A stretch of DNA of 64,000 bases, from positions 186,001 through 250,000 of the forward strand of contig NZ_JACOFR010000002.1 of assembly GCF_019455385.1 (NCBI RefSeq). The letters run 5' to 3'. The stretch comes from Bradyrhizobium sp. BR 10289 (GTDB lineage Bacteria > Pseudomonadota > Alphaproteobacteria > Rhizobiales > Xanthobacteraceae). The position numbers and the translations under genes are program-made. Shown piece after piece: positions 1 to 8,764 of the stretch. The notes beneath the pieces are model-generated. The model saw only the letters and a list, made by a program, of their open reading frames with translations, made no database searches and had not been told where the DNA came from. The number at the start of each line of letters is the position of its first letter. Position 1 is the first letter of the stretch.

Positions 1-6
1 GGGGGG

Positions 7-1926
7 TTGCCTTTGTCCAGTACGCCCGCAGTCGCTTCCGGCCGTCACCACCCCGATCCACTGCCGATTGCCATGACCATGGGCGCCCTCGGGGTGGTCT
101 ATGGGGATATCGGCACCAGCCCCCTCTACGCCCTGAAGGAAGCCGCCAAGGCGGCCGCCCATGGCGCAACGGTGACGCCGGACGCTGTCCTGGGCGTTGC
201 CTCGCTGATCCTCTGGGCGCTGCTGCTGATCATCTCGCTGAAATATGCGCTGCTGATTCTGCGCGCGGACAATCGCGGCGAAGGCGGCATCGTCGCGCTG
301 CTGGCGCTGCTGCATGCCCGCCACGCGCAACCCGGCACCTGGCGCGCGCATCTTCTGGTCGTCGGCCTCGTCGGCGCCGCGCTGCTTTACGGCGACGGCG
401 CGATCACGCCGGCGATCTCGGTGCTGTCAGCCATCGAAGGCCTCAAGGTCGATGCGCCGTCGCTCGCACCCATCGTGGTGCCCGTCACCGTCGCCATCCT
501 GATCGGCCTGTTCATGATGCAGAAACAGGGCACCGGCTTCATCGGCCGCATCTTCGGACCTGTCATGCTGGCCTGGTTCGTCGTGCTCGCAGCCCTCGGC
601 ATCCACGGCATCGTCAAGGCGCCGGCGGTGCTGGCGGCGCTCAGCCCGTTCTATGCCTTCGACTTCCTGATCCACCAGGATTTTCACGTCTCCTTCGCCA
701 TCCTCGGCGCCGCCTTCCTCGCGGTCACAGGTGGCGAGGCGATGTATGCCGACATGGGCCATTTCGGTCGCATGCCGATCCGGCTCGCCTGGTTCGCGAT
801 CTGCCTGCCCGCACTCGTGCTGAACTATTTTGGCCAGGCCGCGCTGCTGATCACCGATCCCGCGATGATCGAGAATCCGTTCTTCCAGCTCTGCCCTGAT
901 TTTCTGCACTACCCGCTGGTGGCCTTCTCGGCGGTCGCCACCGTGATCGCCTCGCAGGCGATCATCTCGGGCGTGTTCTCGCTGACCCAGCAGTCGATCC
1001 AGCTCGGCTTCCTGCCGCGCATGCAGATCCGCCACACCCAGAGCGACGCGATCGGCCAGATCTACGTGCCGCTGGTGAACTGGCTGCTGGCCGCAGCGAC
1101 GCTCGGCGCCGTCTTCAGCTTCGGCACCTCCGACGCACTCGCCGGCGCCTACGGCATCGCGGTGTCGCTGCTGATGGCCATCACCACGCTGCTGGCCGCG
1201 CTCGTTGCGATCCAGTGGGGTTATTCGCCCTGGCTCATCGTGGCCGTGAACGGCTTCTTCTTCGTCATCGACCTGATCTTCTTCTCGGCCAACTCGGTCA
1301 AGCTGTTCGAGGGCGGCTGGTTTCCGCTGCTGCTCGCGGCCATCGTCGCCTTCATGATGCTGACCTGGCGCAGCGGCGTGAAGCTGGTCGAGGCCGCGCG
1401 CGCAAAACTGCGCCAGCCCGAGGAGGATCTGATCGAGACCGCGGTGAACAAGTGCAGCGCGCGCCTGCCCGGCACGGCCGTGTTCCTGGCATCGGCGCCG
1501 AAAGGCGTGCCGCTGGCGCTGACGCAGTTCGTCAAGCACAACCACGTCCTGCACGAGCGCATCATCCTCGTCACTGTGCTGATCGAGGAGATGCCTCACA
1601 TACCCGAGGCGGACCGCGCCGAGGTGATCGAGATCATCCCCGGCATCACCCGCGTGATCCTGCATTACGGCTTCATGCAGAACCCGACCATCTACGAGGG
1701 CCTGACGCTCGCCTGCCGCCAGGGCAAGCTGACCGGCATCGACCTCTCCGACATCACCTATTATGTCGGCCGCGAGACCATCATCCCGCGCGAGGACGTG
1801 CCGGGCATGTGGGTCTGGCGCGAAGGCCTGTTCGCCTTCCTCCAGCGCAACGCCGAGCGCTCCGCCGCGTTCTTCGGCGTGCCGACCAAGCAGGTGGTGG
1901 AATTCGGGACGGAGCTGGAGATCTAG
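7..1926 (+). CDS. kup: KUP-family potassium uptake protein
   Basis: Inner-membrane K+ uptake permease, probably a K+/H+ symporter. The family signature GVVYGDIGTSPLYALKE lies near residues 29-45 and is followed by about twelve hydrophobic segments through roughly residue 460 and a hydrophilic C-terminal domain ending near VEFGTELEI. The length of 639 residues matches full-length Kup proteins. The start used here is a TTG at the very edge of the window, so the true start may lie upstream and the N-terminus is uncertain. No partner gene is visible downstream; the next gene is on the opposite strand. Confidence 0.95.
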   Translation: MPLSSTPAVASGRHHPDPLPIAMTMGALGVVYGDIGTSPLYALKEAAKAAAHGATVTPDAVLGVASLILWALLLIISLKYALLILRADNRGEGGIVALLALLHARHAQPGTWRAHLLVVGLVGAALLYGDGAITPAISVLSAIEGLKVDAPSLAPIVVPVTVAILIGLFMMQKQGTGFIGRIFGPVMLAWFVVLAALGIHGIVKAPAVLAALSPFYAFDFLIHQDFHVSFAILGAAFLAVTGGEAMYADMGHFGRMPIRLAWFAICLPALVLNYFGQAALLITDPAMIENPFFQLCPDFLHYPLVAFSAVATVIASQAIISGVFSLTQQSIQLGFLPRMQIRHTQSDAIGQIYVPLVNWLLAAATLGAVFSFGTSDALAGAYGIAVSLLMAITTLLAALVAIQWGYSPWLIVAVNGFFFVIDLIFFSANSVKLFEGGWFPLLLAAIVAFMMLTWRSGVKLVEAARAKLRQPEEDLIETAVNKCSARLPGTAVFLASAPKGVPLALTQFVKHNHVLHERIILVTVLIEEMPHIPEADRAEVIEIIPGITRVILHYGFMQNPTIYEGLTLACRQGKLTGIDLSDITYYVGRETIIPREDVPGMWVWREGLFAFLQRNAERSAAFFGVPTKQVVEFGTELEI

Positions 1927-2003
1927 CGGTGAGGCAACAACCCGTGCTCGCCGGGTACCCTAAGGACGGCAACGGCTGACCTCTAAGTCCGGAAGTGAGG
2001 AAG

Positions 2004-2035
2004 GCTTGGGAGCCGCCATGGTATGGCTCCCAAGC
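2004..2035 (-). terminator. Hairpin terminator after BA14K gene
   Basis: An 11-bp perfect stem (GCTTGGGAGCC / GGCTCCCAAGC) with a 10-nt loop sits 8 bases past the stop of the BA14K gene and about 80 bases past kup. On the minus strand it is followed by CTTCCTC, a weak pyrimidine tract, so it may serve both convergent genes. Confidence 0.6.
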
Positions 2036-2043
2036 TGTCTCTG

Positions 2044-2424
2044 TTATGGACAGGCGTAACGCTGTCCATCGTAGGCCAAATAGGTTCCCGATGCCGGATC
2101 GTAGGACTTGTAGCGCTGGGCGCAATAGCTCACGGCATCCTGGCGAGCCTGGCTGTTGGCGATCGCGCCGCCGATGATCGCTCCGGCTGCCAGTCCGCCG
2201 ATCACGGCTGCACCGGTCCCGTAGCCTCGATGTCCGTAGCCATGGTGATAGCCGTAATGTCCATGGCGCCAGCCGTGGCGGTACTGGATCGTCTCGACAT
2301 TAGCGCCGCCAGTCATACCGAGCGCACGATCTGCCTGGAGCGGCGCAGCCGAGGCAGATTGCATAGTGGCCAGAGCGGTCGCACCAGCCAGAGCGCCAGC
2401 AAGCAGGGTTCGGAATTGTCGCAT
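2044..2424 (-). CDS. BA14K-family small secreted protein
   Basis: A 126-residue exported protein. An N-terminal signal peptide (cleavage near ASAAPLQ) is followed by a His/Gly/Tyr-rich segment (RHGWRHGHYGYHHGYGHRGY), a glycine-zipper-like hydrophobic stretch (AAVIGGLAAGAIIGGAIA) and the BA14K C-terminus with YCAQRYKSYDPASGTYLAYD and a final CP. The family is named after a Brucella immunoreactive protein with lectin-like activity; the function here is inferred only from similarity. Two cysteines in the C-terminal domain could form a disulphide. A candidate general-stress promoter lies upstream (2457-2482). Confidence 0.85.
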   Translation of the reverse strand: MRQFRTLLAGALAGATALATMQSASAAPLQADRALGMTGGANVETIQYRHGWRHGHYGYHHGYGHRGYGTGAAVIGGLAAGAIIGGAIANSQARQDAVSYCAQRYKSYDPASGTYLAYDGQRYACP

Positions 2425-2456
2425 CGTAAGCTCCGTCGTTTCATGAACACGGAGCC

Positions 2457-2482
2457 AACAACGCGCGTCGTCATGCAGTTCC
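2457..2482 (-). promoter_or_regulatory. Candidate EcfG-type promoter
   Basis: On the minus strand GGAAC is followed after 17 bases by TGTT, 32 bases before the BA14K start codon. The alphaproteobacterial EcfG (general stress sigma factor) consensus is GGAAC-N16/17-CGTT, so there is one mismatch in the -10 element. A second CGTT is present but at a spacing of only 14. This is a pattern match only. Confidence 0.35.
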
Positions 2483-2555
2483 CTGAGATGAAGCAGGTTT
2501 AATCCATCGCGTCACAAGGTCACACGCGCGAATGGAGCCGCGCAAACGGAGCGCA

Positions 2556-5300
2556 TCACTCCCCGTTCGCCTCCCCATTCGCCCCATTCCCGCTCTCCGC
2601 CTCTTCCGTGATGTGCTCGACCGAGACCACGTGCTCGTCCTCGGCGGTGTCGAACACGATCACCCCTTGGGTCGAGCGGCCGGCGATGCGGATGCCTTCG
2701 ACCGGGCAGCGGATCAGCTGGCCCTTGTCCGTGACCAGCATGATTTGATCGGCGTCCTCCACTGGGAAGGACGCGACCAGATTGCCGTTGCGGTTATTGA
2801 CGCTCATGGCGACGATGCCTTTGCCGCCGCGCCCTGTGGTGCGGTACTCGTAGGACGAGGTCCGCTTGCCGTAGCCATTGACGGAGACGGTCAGCACGAC
2901 CTGCTCCTGCGCCGACATCTCGACATAGCGCTCCTGGGCGAGCTGGAAGCTGCCTGAGGTCTCCTCGGCCTCGGCATCGGCGGGGGCCTCTTCCGCACTG
3001 GCTTCACCGGCGACCGCGCGGCGCATCTTCAAATAGGCCGAGCGCTCGTCCGAGGTGGTCTCGACGTGGCGCAGGATCGCCAGCGAGATGACCTTGTCGC
3101 CTTCGCCGAGCGCAATGCCGCGCACGCCCATCGAGGTGCGCCCGGTGAACACGCGCACGTCGGGAACCGGGAAGCGGATGCACTGGCCGCCGGCAGCGGT
3201 CAGCAGCACGTCGTCGCGCTCGGTGCAGATCTGCACGTCGACGATCGCCTCGCCCTCGTCGAGCTTCATCGCGATGATGCCGGAGCGGCGGACGTCGACG
3301 AAGTCGGACAGCTTGTTGCGCCGGACATTGCCGCCGGTGGTGGCGAACATCACGTCGAGATTGCCCCAGGTCGATTCATCCTCGGGCAGCGGCATGATGG
3401 TGGTGATGCGCTCGCCCTGCTCCAGCGGCAGGATGTTGATCAGCGCCTTGCCGCGCGCGTTTGGCGCTGCCATCGGCAGGCGCCAGACCTTTTCCTTGTA
3501 GACCTGGCCACGGGAGGAGAAGAACAGCACCGGCGTGTGCGTCGACGCCACAAACAGGCGGGAGACAAAGTCCTCGTCGCGGGTCTGCATGCCGGCGCGG
3601 CCCTTGCCGCCGCGGCGCTGGGCGCGATAGGCCGACAGCGGCACGCGCTTGACGTAACCGGCGTGCGAGACAGTGACGACCATGTCCTCGCGCTGGATCA
3701 GATCCTCGTCCTCGACTTCGCCCTCCTGCTCCATGATCACGGTGCGGCGCGGGGTGGCGAACTCGGCCTTCACCTCAGCGAGCTCGGTCTTGATGATGTC
3801 GAGGATGCGGGCGCGCGAGCGCAGGATCTCGAGATAGTCGCCGATCTCGCCGGCGAGCTTGGCCAGTTCGCCGCCGATCTCGTCGCGGCCAAGCGCGGTG
3901 AGGCGCGCAAGGCGCAGTTCGAGGATCGCCCTGGCCTGATCCAGCGACAGGCGGATGGTACCGTCCTCGTTGATGCGGTGGCGGGGATCATCGATCAGCG
4001 TGATGATGTCCTCGACGTCGCGCGCCGGCCAGTCGCGTGTCATCAGGGTGTCGCGGGCGACAGCCGGCGTCGGCGAGTGCCTGATGACCTTGATGATCTC
4101 GTCAATATTGGCGACCGCAATGGCGAGGCCGACCTGCTCATGGGCGCGCTCGCGCGCCTTGCGCAGCTTGTACTTGGTGCGGCGGGTGACGACCTGCTCG
4201 CGGAAGCCGACGAAGATCGTCAGCATGTCTTTCAGGTTCATCGTCTGCGGACGGCCGGAATCGAGCGCGACCGCGTTGACGCCGAAAGAGGTCTGGAGCG
4301 GCGTGAACTTGTAGAGCTGGTTCAGCACCACGTCGGGCACCGCATCGCGCTTGAGCTCGACGACGACGCGGTAGCCGTCGCGGTCGGACTCGTCGCGCAG
4401 ATCGGAGATGCCCTCGATCTTCTTTTCCTTGTAGAGCTCGGCGATGCGCTCGACCATCGTCGCCTTGTTCACCTGATACGGGATCTCGGTGATGACGATC
4501 GCCTCGCGATCCTTGCGGATGGTCTCGAACGTGATCTTGCCGCGCATCACGATGGAGCCGCGGCCGAGGTGATAGGCGCTGCGGATGCCCTGGCGTCCAA
4601 GGATGATGCCGCCGGTCGGGAAATCCGGGCCAGGAATGATGTTGTTGAGCTCGTCGATCGTCAACGACGGATTGTCGATCAGGGCCAGACAGGCGTCGAT
4701 GACCTCGCCGAGATTGTGCGGCGGGATGTTGGTGGCCATGCCGACGGCGATGCCGCCGGCGCCGTTGACGAGCAGGTTCGGGAACCGCGCCGGCAGGACC
4801 ACCGGCTCCTTGGTCGAACCGTCGTAGTTGTCCTGGAAGTCGACCGTCTCGTTGTCGATGTCATCGAGCAGCTTCAGCGCGATCTTGGTCAGGCGCGACT
4901 CGGTGTAGCGCATCGCCGCCGGGGGATCGCCGTCAACCGAGCCGAAATTGCCTTGGCCATCCACCAGCAGCTCGCGCATCGAGAACGGCTGCGCCATACG
5001 CACCAAGGCGTCGTAGATCGCCTGGTCGCCATGGGGATGGTATTGGCCCATGACGTCGCCGACGATACCGGCCGACTTCTTGTGCTTCTTGTCGGGCGTG
5101 TAGCCTTCCTCGTTCATCGAGAACAGGATGCGGCGATGCACCGGCTTCAGGCCGTCGCGCGCATCGGGCAGCGCACGCGACACGATCACGCTCATGGCGT
5201 AATCGAGATAGGACTTCTTCATCTCGTCGAGGATGGAGACGGGGCGAATGTCCGAGGGTTGCGCCGGCTGGTCGCCGGGCTTGTTGTCGTCGTCAGCCAA
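2556..5300 (-). CDS. gyrA: DNA gyrase subunit A
   Basis: The breakage-reunion subunit of DNA gyrase, which with GyrB introduces negative supercoils. The 914-residue protein starts its conserved core at [20 protein letters not shown]; the active-site tyrosine is Y132 in AAMRYTESR. The quinolone-contact helix reads [17 protein letters not shown], so the position equal to E. coli Ser83 is Gln93, while the Asp87 equivalent (Asp97) is kept. The C-terminal domain has the GyrA box QRRGGKG and pinwheel blades. An acidic Ala/Glu-rich insertion (about [15 protein letters not shown]) interrupts the C-terminal domain, and the tail is Gly/Asn/Glu-rich. It is transcribed alone. Confidence 0.98.
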   Translation of the reverse strand: MADDDNKPGDQPAQPSDIRPVSILDEMKKSYLDYAMSVIVSRALPDARDGLKPVHRRILFSMNEEGYTPDKKHKKSAGIVGDVMGQYHPHGDQAIYDALVRMAQPFSMRELLVDGQGNFGSVDGDPPAAMRYTESRLTKIALKLLDDIDNETVDFQDNYDGSTKEPVVLPARFPNLLVNGAGGIAVGMATNIPPHNLGEVIDACLALIDNPSLTIDELNNIIPGPDFPTGGIILGRQGIRSAYHLGRGSIVMRGKITFETIRKDREAIVITEIPYQVNKATMVERIAELYKEKKIEGISDLRDESDRDGYRVVVELKRDAVPDVVLNQLYKFTPLQTSFGVNAVALDSGRPQTMNLKDMLTIFVGFREQVVTRRTKYKLRKARERAHEQVGLAIAVANIDEIIKVIRHSPTPAVARDTLMTRDWPARDVEDIITLIDDPRHRINEDGTIRLSLDQARAILELRLARLTALGRDEIGGELAKLAGEIGDYLEILRSRARILDIIKTELAEVKAEFATPRRTVIMEQEGEVEDEDLIQREDMVVTVSHAGYVKRVPLSAYRAQRRGGKGRAGMQTRDEDFVSRLFVASTHTPVLFFSSRGQVYKEKVWRLPMAAPNARGKALINILPLEQGERITTIMPLPEDESTWGNLDVMFATTGGNVRRNKLSDFVDVRRSGIIAMKLDEGEAIVDVQICTERDDVLLTAAGGQCIRFPVPDVRVFTGRTSMGVRGIALGEGDKVISLAILRHVETTSDERSAYLKMRRAVAGEASAEEAPADAEAEETSGSFQLAQERYVEMSAQEQVVLTVSVNGYGKRTSSYEYRTTGRGGKGIVAMSVNNRNGNLVASFPVEDADQIMLVTDKGQLIRCPVEGIRIAGRSTQGVIVFDTAEDEHVVSVEHITEEAESGNGANGEANGE

Positions 5301-5468
5301 GGGGGAATCCGGTGAAATTTTATCTGGGAATCATATAGCGCATTGGCCCCCTGATAACCACCCTTGCCCGGGTCTGGGAAGCGCTTTTTCCGATTGTTTT
5401 TCCAGAGACTTACGCCGTTCCCGGGACTGCCCTTGGCGGGGCCGGAACGAGCCTGAGAGGACAGCCCT

Positions 5469-5867
5469 CTAACCGCCGAAAATCACCTGGTGCATGATCC
5501 GCCCGGGCATCAGGGTGAACAGCCCGGCGATCACGAGTGCGCCGAAGAAGATCGAGATCATCGTGATCTTGTGGCGCCGGATATTGCGGGTGCGCGCGGC
5601 CGCCACGCCGAACGCCAGCATCACGAGCGCGAAGACCGAGAGCAGATGGATCGGGCTCCACGGGCCCATCAGACGGATCTGGTGGATCCAGAACGAGCTG
5701 AGCGCCACGACCAGCATCAGCACGATCCAGACCCAGCCCAGAGCCCGGTGCGGCAGCGTGCCCTTCGGGGCCGCTAGCTGGACAGTCCCAAGGACGAGCG
5801 CCGCCATGGCGGCGAAGGCATGCAGCGGGATCGCCGGGGCGGCCTCAAGCAGCGGCGCGAAGCTCAT
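5469..5867 (-). CDS. DUF2306-type four-helix membrane protein
   Basis: A 132-residue predicted inner-membrane protein with four hydrophobic segments and the conserved pattern LPHRALGWVW ... SSFWIHQI ... SPIHLLS ... NIRRHKITM, which matches the DUF2306 family (unknown function). I chose the internal ATG at 5867 because AGAGG precedes it at a good distance; the longer frame would start at a TTG with no ribosome site. The intramembrane His residues (in PLHAF, WIHQI, PIHLL, RRHK) are typical of the family and could bind a cofactor, but this is speculation. Confidence 0.75.
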   Translation of the reverse strand: MSFAPLLEAAPAIPLHAFAAMAALVLGTVQLAAPKGTLPHRALGWVWIVLMLVVALSSFWIHQIRLMGPWSPIHLLSVFALVMLAFGVAAARTRNIRRHKITMISIFFGALVIAGLFTLMPGRIMHQVIFGG

Positions 5868-6074
5868 GCGATGCATCCTCTCGTCCGCCGGCGGCAAGCG
5901 GCCATGTGAATAGGATTAACATGAAGTTAATACCATTCACATCACAGCCCGTCAAAGACTTGAGGCAGCACATGAGGCAAGCCCGGAAAAGCCGAGCCTG
6001 ACCCGCCAATTGGCAAGAAATCCTGTCGCTCTGGACGAACAGGACGACATCAGGGGCGAAGCGCCCCGCCCGCA

Positions 6075-6569
6075 TCAGAACGGGATATCGTCGTCCATGT
6101 CGTTGTTGCGGCCACCACCGCCAGCGGCCACCGCACGGCGCGGCGCGCTGCTGACGGGACCGGACGCGCCGAAATCGTCGCCCGGACCTTCGCCGAAGCT
6201 GCCGCCTCCCCCGCCGCCGCGGCCGTCGAGCATCGTCAGGGTCGAGTTGAAGCCCTGCAGCACGACCTCGGTGGAGTACTTCTCGACGCCGCTCTGGTCG
6301 GTCCATTTGCGGGTCTGCAGCGCGCCCTCGATGTAAACCTTGGCGCCCTTCTTCAGGTACTGCTCGGCGACCTTGCAAAGCCCTTCATTGAAGATCACGA
6401 CGCGGTGCCACTCGGTCTTTTCCTTGCGTTCGCCGCTGTTCTTGTCGCGCCAGGTCTCGGATGTCGCGATGCTCAGATTCGCGATCGGCCGCCCGTCCTG
6501 GGTGCGGCGGATTTCCGGATCCTTGCCGAGATTTCCAACCAGAATGACCTTGTTGACGCTTCCCGCCAT
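6075..6569 (-). CDS. ssb: Single-stranded DNA-binding protein
   Basis: Binds single-stranded DNA in replication, recombination and repair. The OB-fold domain begins [15 protein letters not shown] and includes [22 protein letters not shown] and [15 protein letters not shown]. It is followed by a glycine-rich linker and the acidic C-terminal tip DMDDDIPF that recruits partner proteins. The length of 165 residues is normal. The start at 6569 is the family start; the reading frame stays open upstream to 6635 but that part is unlike Ssb. uvrA lies about 4.2 kb away in this window rather than adjacent. Confidence 0.97.
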   Translation of the reverse strand: MAGSVNKVILVGNLGKDPEIRRTQDGRPIANLSIATSETWRDKNSGERKEKTEWHRVVIFNEGLCKVAEQYLKKGAKVYIEGALQTRKWTDQSGVEKYSTEVVLQGFNSTLTMLDGRGGGGGGSFGEGPGDDFGASGPVSSAPRRAVAAGGGGRNNDMDDDIPF

Positions 6570-7018
6570 CGCCGCTCTCCACTCCAAATGCCACTGAATT
6601 CGTAAGGCCGGGCCGCGCCGCGCGGTCCCCTGCAACGTGTTGAGGCGACCCTATACGCTTGCGGGCCCCGGTCAGCCCGCCACCGCTCAACTTATCCCCA
6701 CATATAGCATCGACACCTCGTCCGTTCCAGCTTTGTTCTTGCACACCAGTATGGCTGAATGGGAGGGGGCCGATGAGGCTGGAATTGCTCAGAACCGTTT
6801 CGCGACGCAGGGAACCCTGCCGGTTCCCGCGACGAGGAGAAACCATATAACATTCATCAAGTTGCAACCGCTTCATCGAGCGACCGAGTGTTGCATTTCG
6901 GAAACGGACTTCCACCGCTTGCTGGGCTACGATCGAGTCGGAATTGGTTCATATGGGCGCAGAGCCTGATCACCGCTTCGGGGACTTCGAGGAGCGGACC
7001 GAACCCGGGGAGACTGCA
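6570..7018. other. Intergenic region between ssb and outer membrane gene
   Basis: This 449-bp divergent spacer holds the promoters of ssb (leftward) and the outer membrane gene (rightward). I see one clear inverted repeat, GGAACC-N5-GGTTCC at 6811-6827, with no assignable regulator. GGGGAG just before 7019 is the ribosome site of the downstream gene. No coding signal or RNA gene was recognised. Confidence 0.5.
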
Positions 7019-7786
7019 ATGAATAAGATTTTGATTGCTGCGATCGGTGCGGTCGCATTGGGCCTATCGGCTCCCGCAAGCGCGGCGGATCTCGCCGCCC
7101 GTCCCTACACCAAGGCGCCGCCGATGGTCGCCACCGTCTACGACTGGAGCGGCTTCTACATCGGCATCAACGGCGGTGGCGGCTCAAGCCGCAAATGCTG
7201 GGACTTCGTCTCTCCGACCGCCGGCGCGGTCATCGCCGATGGCTGCCACGACGCAGTCGGCGGCACGGTCGGTGGCCAAGTCGGCTATCGCTGGCAATCG
7301 GTCAATTGGGTGTTCGGCCTCGAGGGCCAAGGCAACTGGGCCGATTTTTCGGGTGACAACATCGGCACGTTGAGTGGCTTGCGCAATCGCTCCAAGATCG
7401 ATTCCTTCGGCCTGATCACGGGTCAGGTCGGCTACGCCTGGAACAGCGTGCTGTTCTATGTGAAGGGCGGCGGCGCCGTCGTCGGCGACCGCTACCGGAG
7501 CTACGGTGTCGCCACCGGTCTCGAATTCGACCGTGCCAACGAAACGCGTTGGGGCGGCGCCGTGGGCGCCGGCCTTGAATTCGGTTTCGCGCCGAACTGG
7601 TCGGTGGGTATTGAATATGACCATCTTTTCCTCGGCCATCGTACGATCACTTTCACCGGTTCGGGCAATCTGCCCGGTGGCGCGCTCGGCGTCGCCACCC
7701 GCTCCGAACGCATCGGCCAGGACGTCGATATCGGCCTGATCCGCGTGAACTACCGCTGGGGCGGTCCTGTGATCGCGAAATACTGA
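7019..7786 (+). CDS. Outer membrane beta-barrel protein (Omp25/31-like)
   Basis: A 255-residue outer membrane protein. The signal peptide (MNKILIAAIGAVALGLSAPA ... SAADL) is followed by the mature start ADLAARPYTKAPP and DWSGFYIGINGGGG, which marks the opacity/Omp25-Omp31-like eight-stranded barrel family of rhizobia. The last strand ends VNYRWGGPVIAKY, with a terminal aromatic residue as expected for BAM-dependent insertion. The ATG at 7019 is preceded by GGGGAG; the frame is open upstream but that part lacks a signal peptide. A second, diverged paralogue follows at 8023. Confidence 0.92.
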   Translation: MNKILIAAIGAVALGLSAPASAADLAARPYTKAPPMVATVYDWSGFYIGINGGGGSSRKCWDFVSPTAGAVIADGCHDAVGGTVGGQVGYRWQSVNWVFGLEGQGNWADFSGDNIGTLSGLRNRSKIDSFGLITGQVGYAWNSVLFYVKGGGAVVGDRYRSYGVATGLEFDRANETRWGGAVGAGLEFGFAPNWSVGIEYDHLFLGHRTITFTGSGNLPGGALGVATRSERIGQDVDIGLIRVNYRWGGPVIAKY

Positions 7787-7812
7787 TATCTCTCTGATCA
7801 CACTTGGAAATC

Positions 7813-7838
7813 AAAGGCCGGCCTCGCGCCGGCCTTTT
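7813..7838 (+). terminator. Rho-independent terminator
   Basis: A 10-bp perfect stem AAAGGCCGGC / GCCGGCCTTT with a 5-nt loop (CTCGC) lies 27 bases after the stop of the first outer membrane gene and is followed by T residues. The same stem recurs after the second outer membrane gene. Confidence 0.9.
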
Positions 7839-8022
7839 GCTTGAGAGTTCCATTTCCGGAACAATCGATCAGCGATTATTACGTTTTGTGACTGTTGTGG
7901 CTTTTGAGAGACTCAACTTACGGCTTCGCTGGTGTAAGCACGCGTGAGTTGGACCGCAGCGTCCGATCCTGCTTCCGACGCACGGAAGTCAAAATAGAAA
8001 CTGGGACTGGGATTTGTTGAAA

Positions 8023-8682
8023 ATGAAGAAGATTCTCTTGGCTTCGGCCGCTCTGATCGCTCTCACCGGCGCTGCTTCGGCTGCCGATCTGGCGGCTCGC
8101 CCCTACACCAAGGCTCCGGTCGCTGTGGCCTCGGTCTACAACTGGACCGGATTCTACCTCGGTCTCGTCGGTGGCGGCGCCTGGGAAGACTCGGGCAGCC
8201 CGCGCATGGAAGGTGGCTTCGTCGGCGGCACCGCCGGCTACAACTGGCAGACCGGCAACGTCGTGTTCGGCGTCGAGGCCGATGGCGCCTGGGCTGACGT
8301 GAACGCCTCGGCGACCGCGCTCGGCATCACGGCGACCTCCAAGACCGACGCGCTCGGCACCGTCCGCGGCCGCATCGGCTACGCCGTCAATCAGGTCCTG
8401 TTCTACGGCACCGGCGGTTACGCCTGGATCGACAACAAGATCACGCTCTCGGCGCTCGGCGTGAGCGTTTCCGACAGCAAGTGGCACTCGGGGTGGACCG
8501 TCGGCGCGGGCGTCGAAGCCTTCATCGCTCCGCAGTGGTCGATCAAGGGCGAGTACCTCTATCGCAGCCTCGGCGGCGAGACCTATTTCTCGGGCACCCT
8601 GCCCACCGGCACGCTCAACCTCCACACCGTGCAGTTCGGCGTGAACTATCACTTCAACGGCCCGATCGTCGCGAAGTACTGA
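8023..8682 (+). CDS. Outer membrane beta-barrel protein, second paralogue
   Basis: A 219-residue barrel protein. The signal peptide MKKILLASAALIALTGAASA is followed by ADLAARPYTKAPVAVASVYN and WTGFYLGLVGGGAW, the same mature start as the gene at 7019, and the protein ends VNYHFNGPIVAKY. It is shorter than its neighbour, mainly in the loop regions. The ATG at 8023 opens a clean signal peptide; in-frame TTG codons just upstream are less likely starts. Each copy has its own spacer and terminator, so they are probably transcribed separately. Confidence 0.92.
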   Translation: MKKILLASAALIALTGAASAADLAARPYTKAPVAVASVYNWTGFYLGLVGGGAWEDSGSPRMEGGFVGGTAGYNWQTGNVVFGVEADGAWADVNASATALGITATSKTDALGTVRGRIGYAVNQVLFYGTGGYAWIDNKITLSALGVSVSDSKWHSGWTVGAGVEAFIAPQWSIKGEYLYRSLGGETYFSGTLPTGTLNLHTVQFGVNYHFNGPIVAKY

Positions 8683-8710
8683 TCGTCGCGACCGACGCCA
8701 CATCGTCACG

Positions 8711-8740
8711 AAAGGCCGGCCTTGCGCCGGCCTTTTTGTT
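8711..8740 (+). terminator. Rho-independent terminator
   Basis: The stem AAAGGCCGGC / GCCGGCCTTT with loop CTTGC and a following T run lies 28 bases after the second outer membrane gene. The stem is identical to the one at 7813, with one base changed in the loop. Confidence 0.92.
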
Positions 8741-8764
8741 TCTCAACGCAGCCTCGCGGGGCCG

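Noticed and set aside
427-1665. Long minus-strand open frame inside kup
   Set aside because: His/Asp/Gln/Arg-rich antisense shadow of the transporter gene; no domain.
3066-5315. Very long plus-strand open frame (749 codons) across gyrA
   Set aside because: It is the antisense of gyrA in a GC-rich genome and gives Arg/Asp/His-rich sequence without any recognisable motif.
6053-6067. GGGGCG-AAG-CGCCCC hairpin after ssb
   Set aside because: No T run on the minus strand; too weak to call a terminator.
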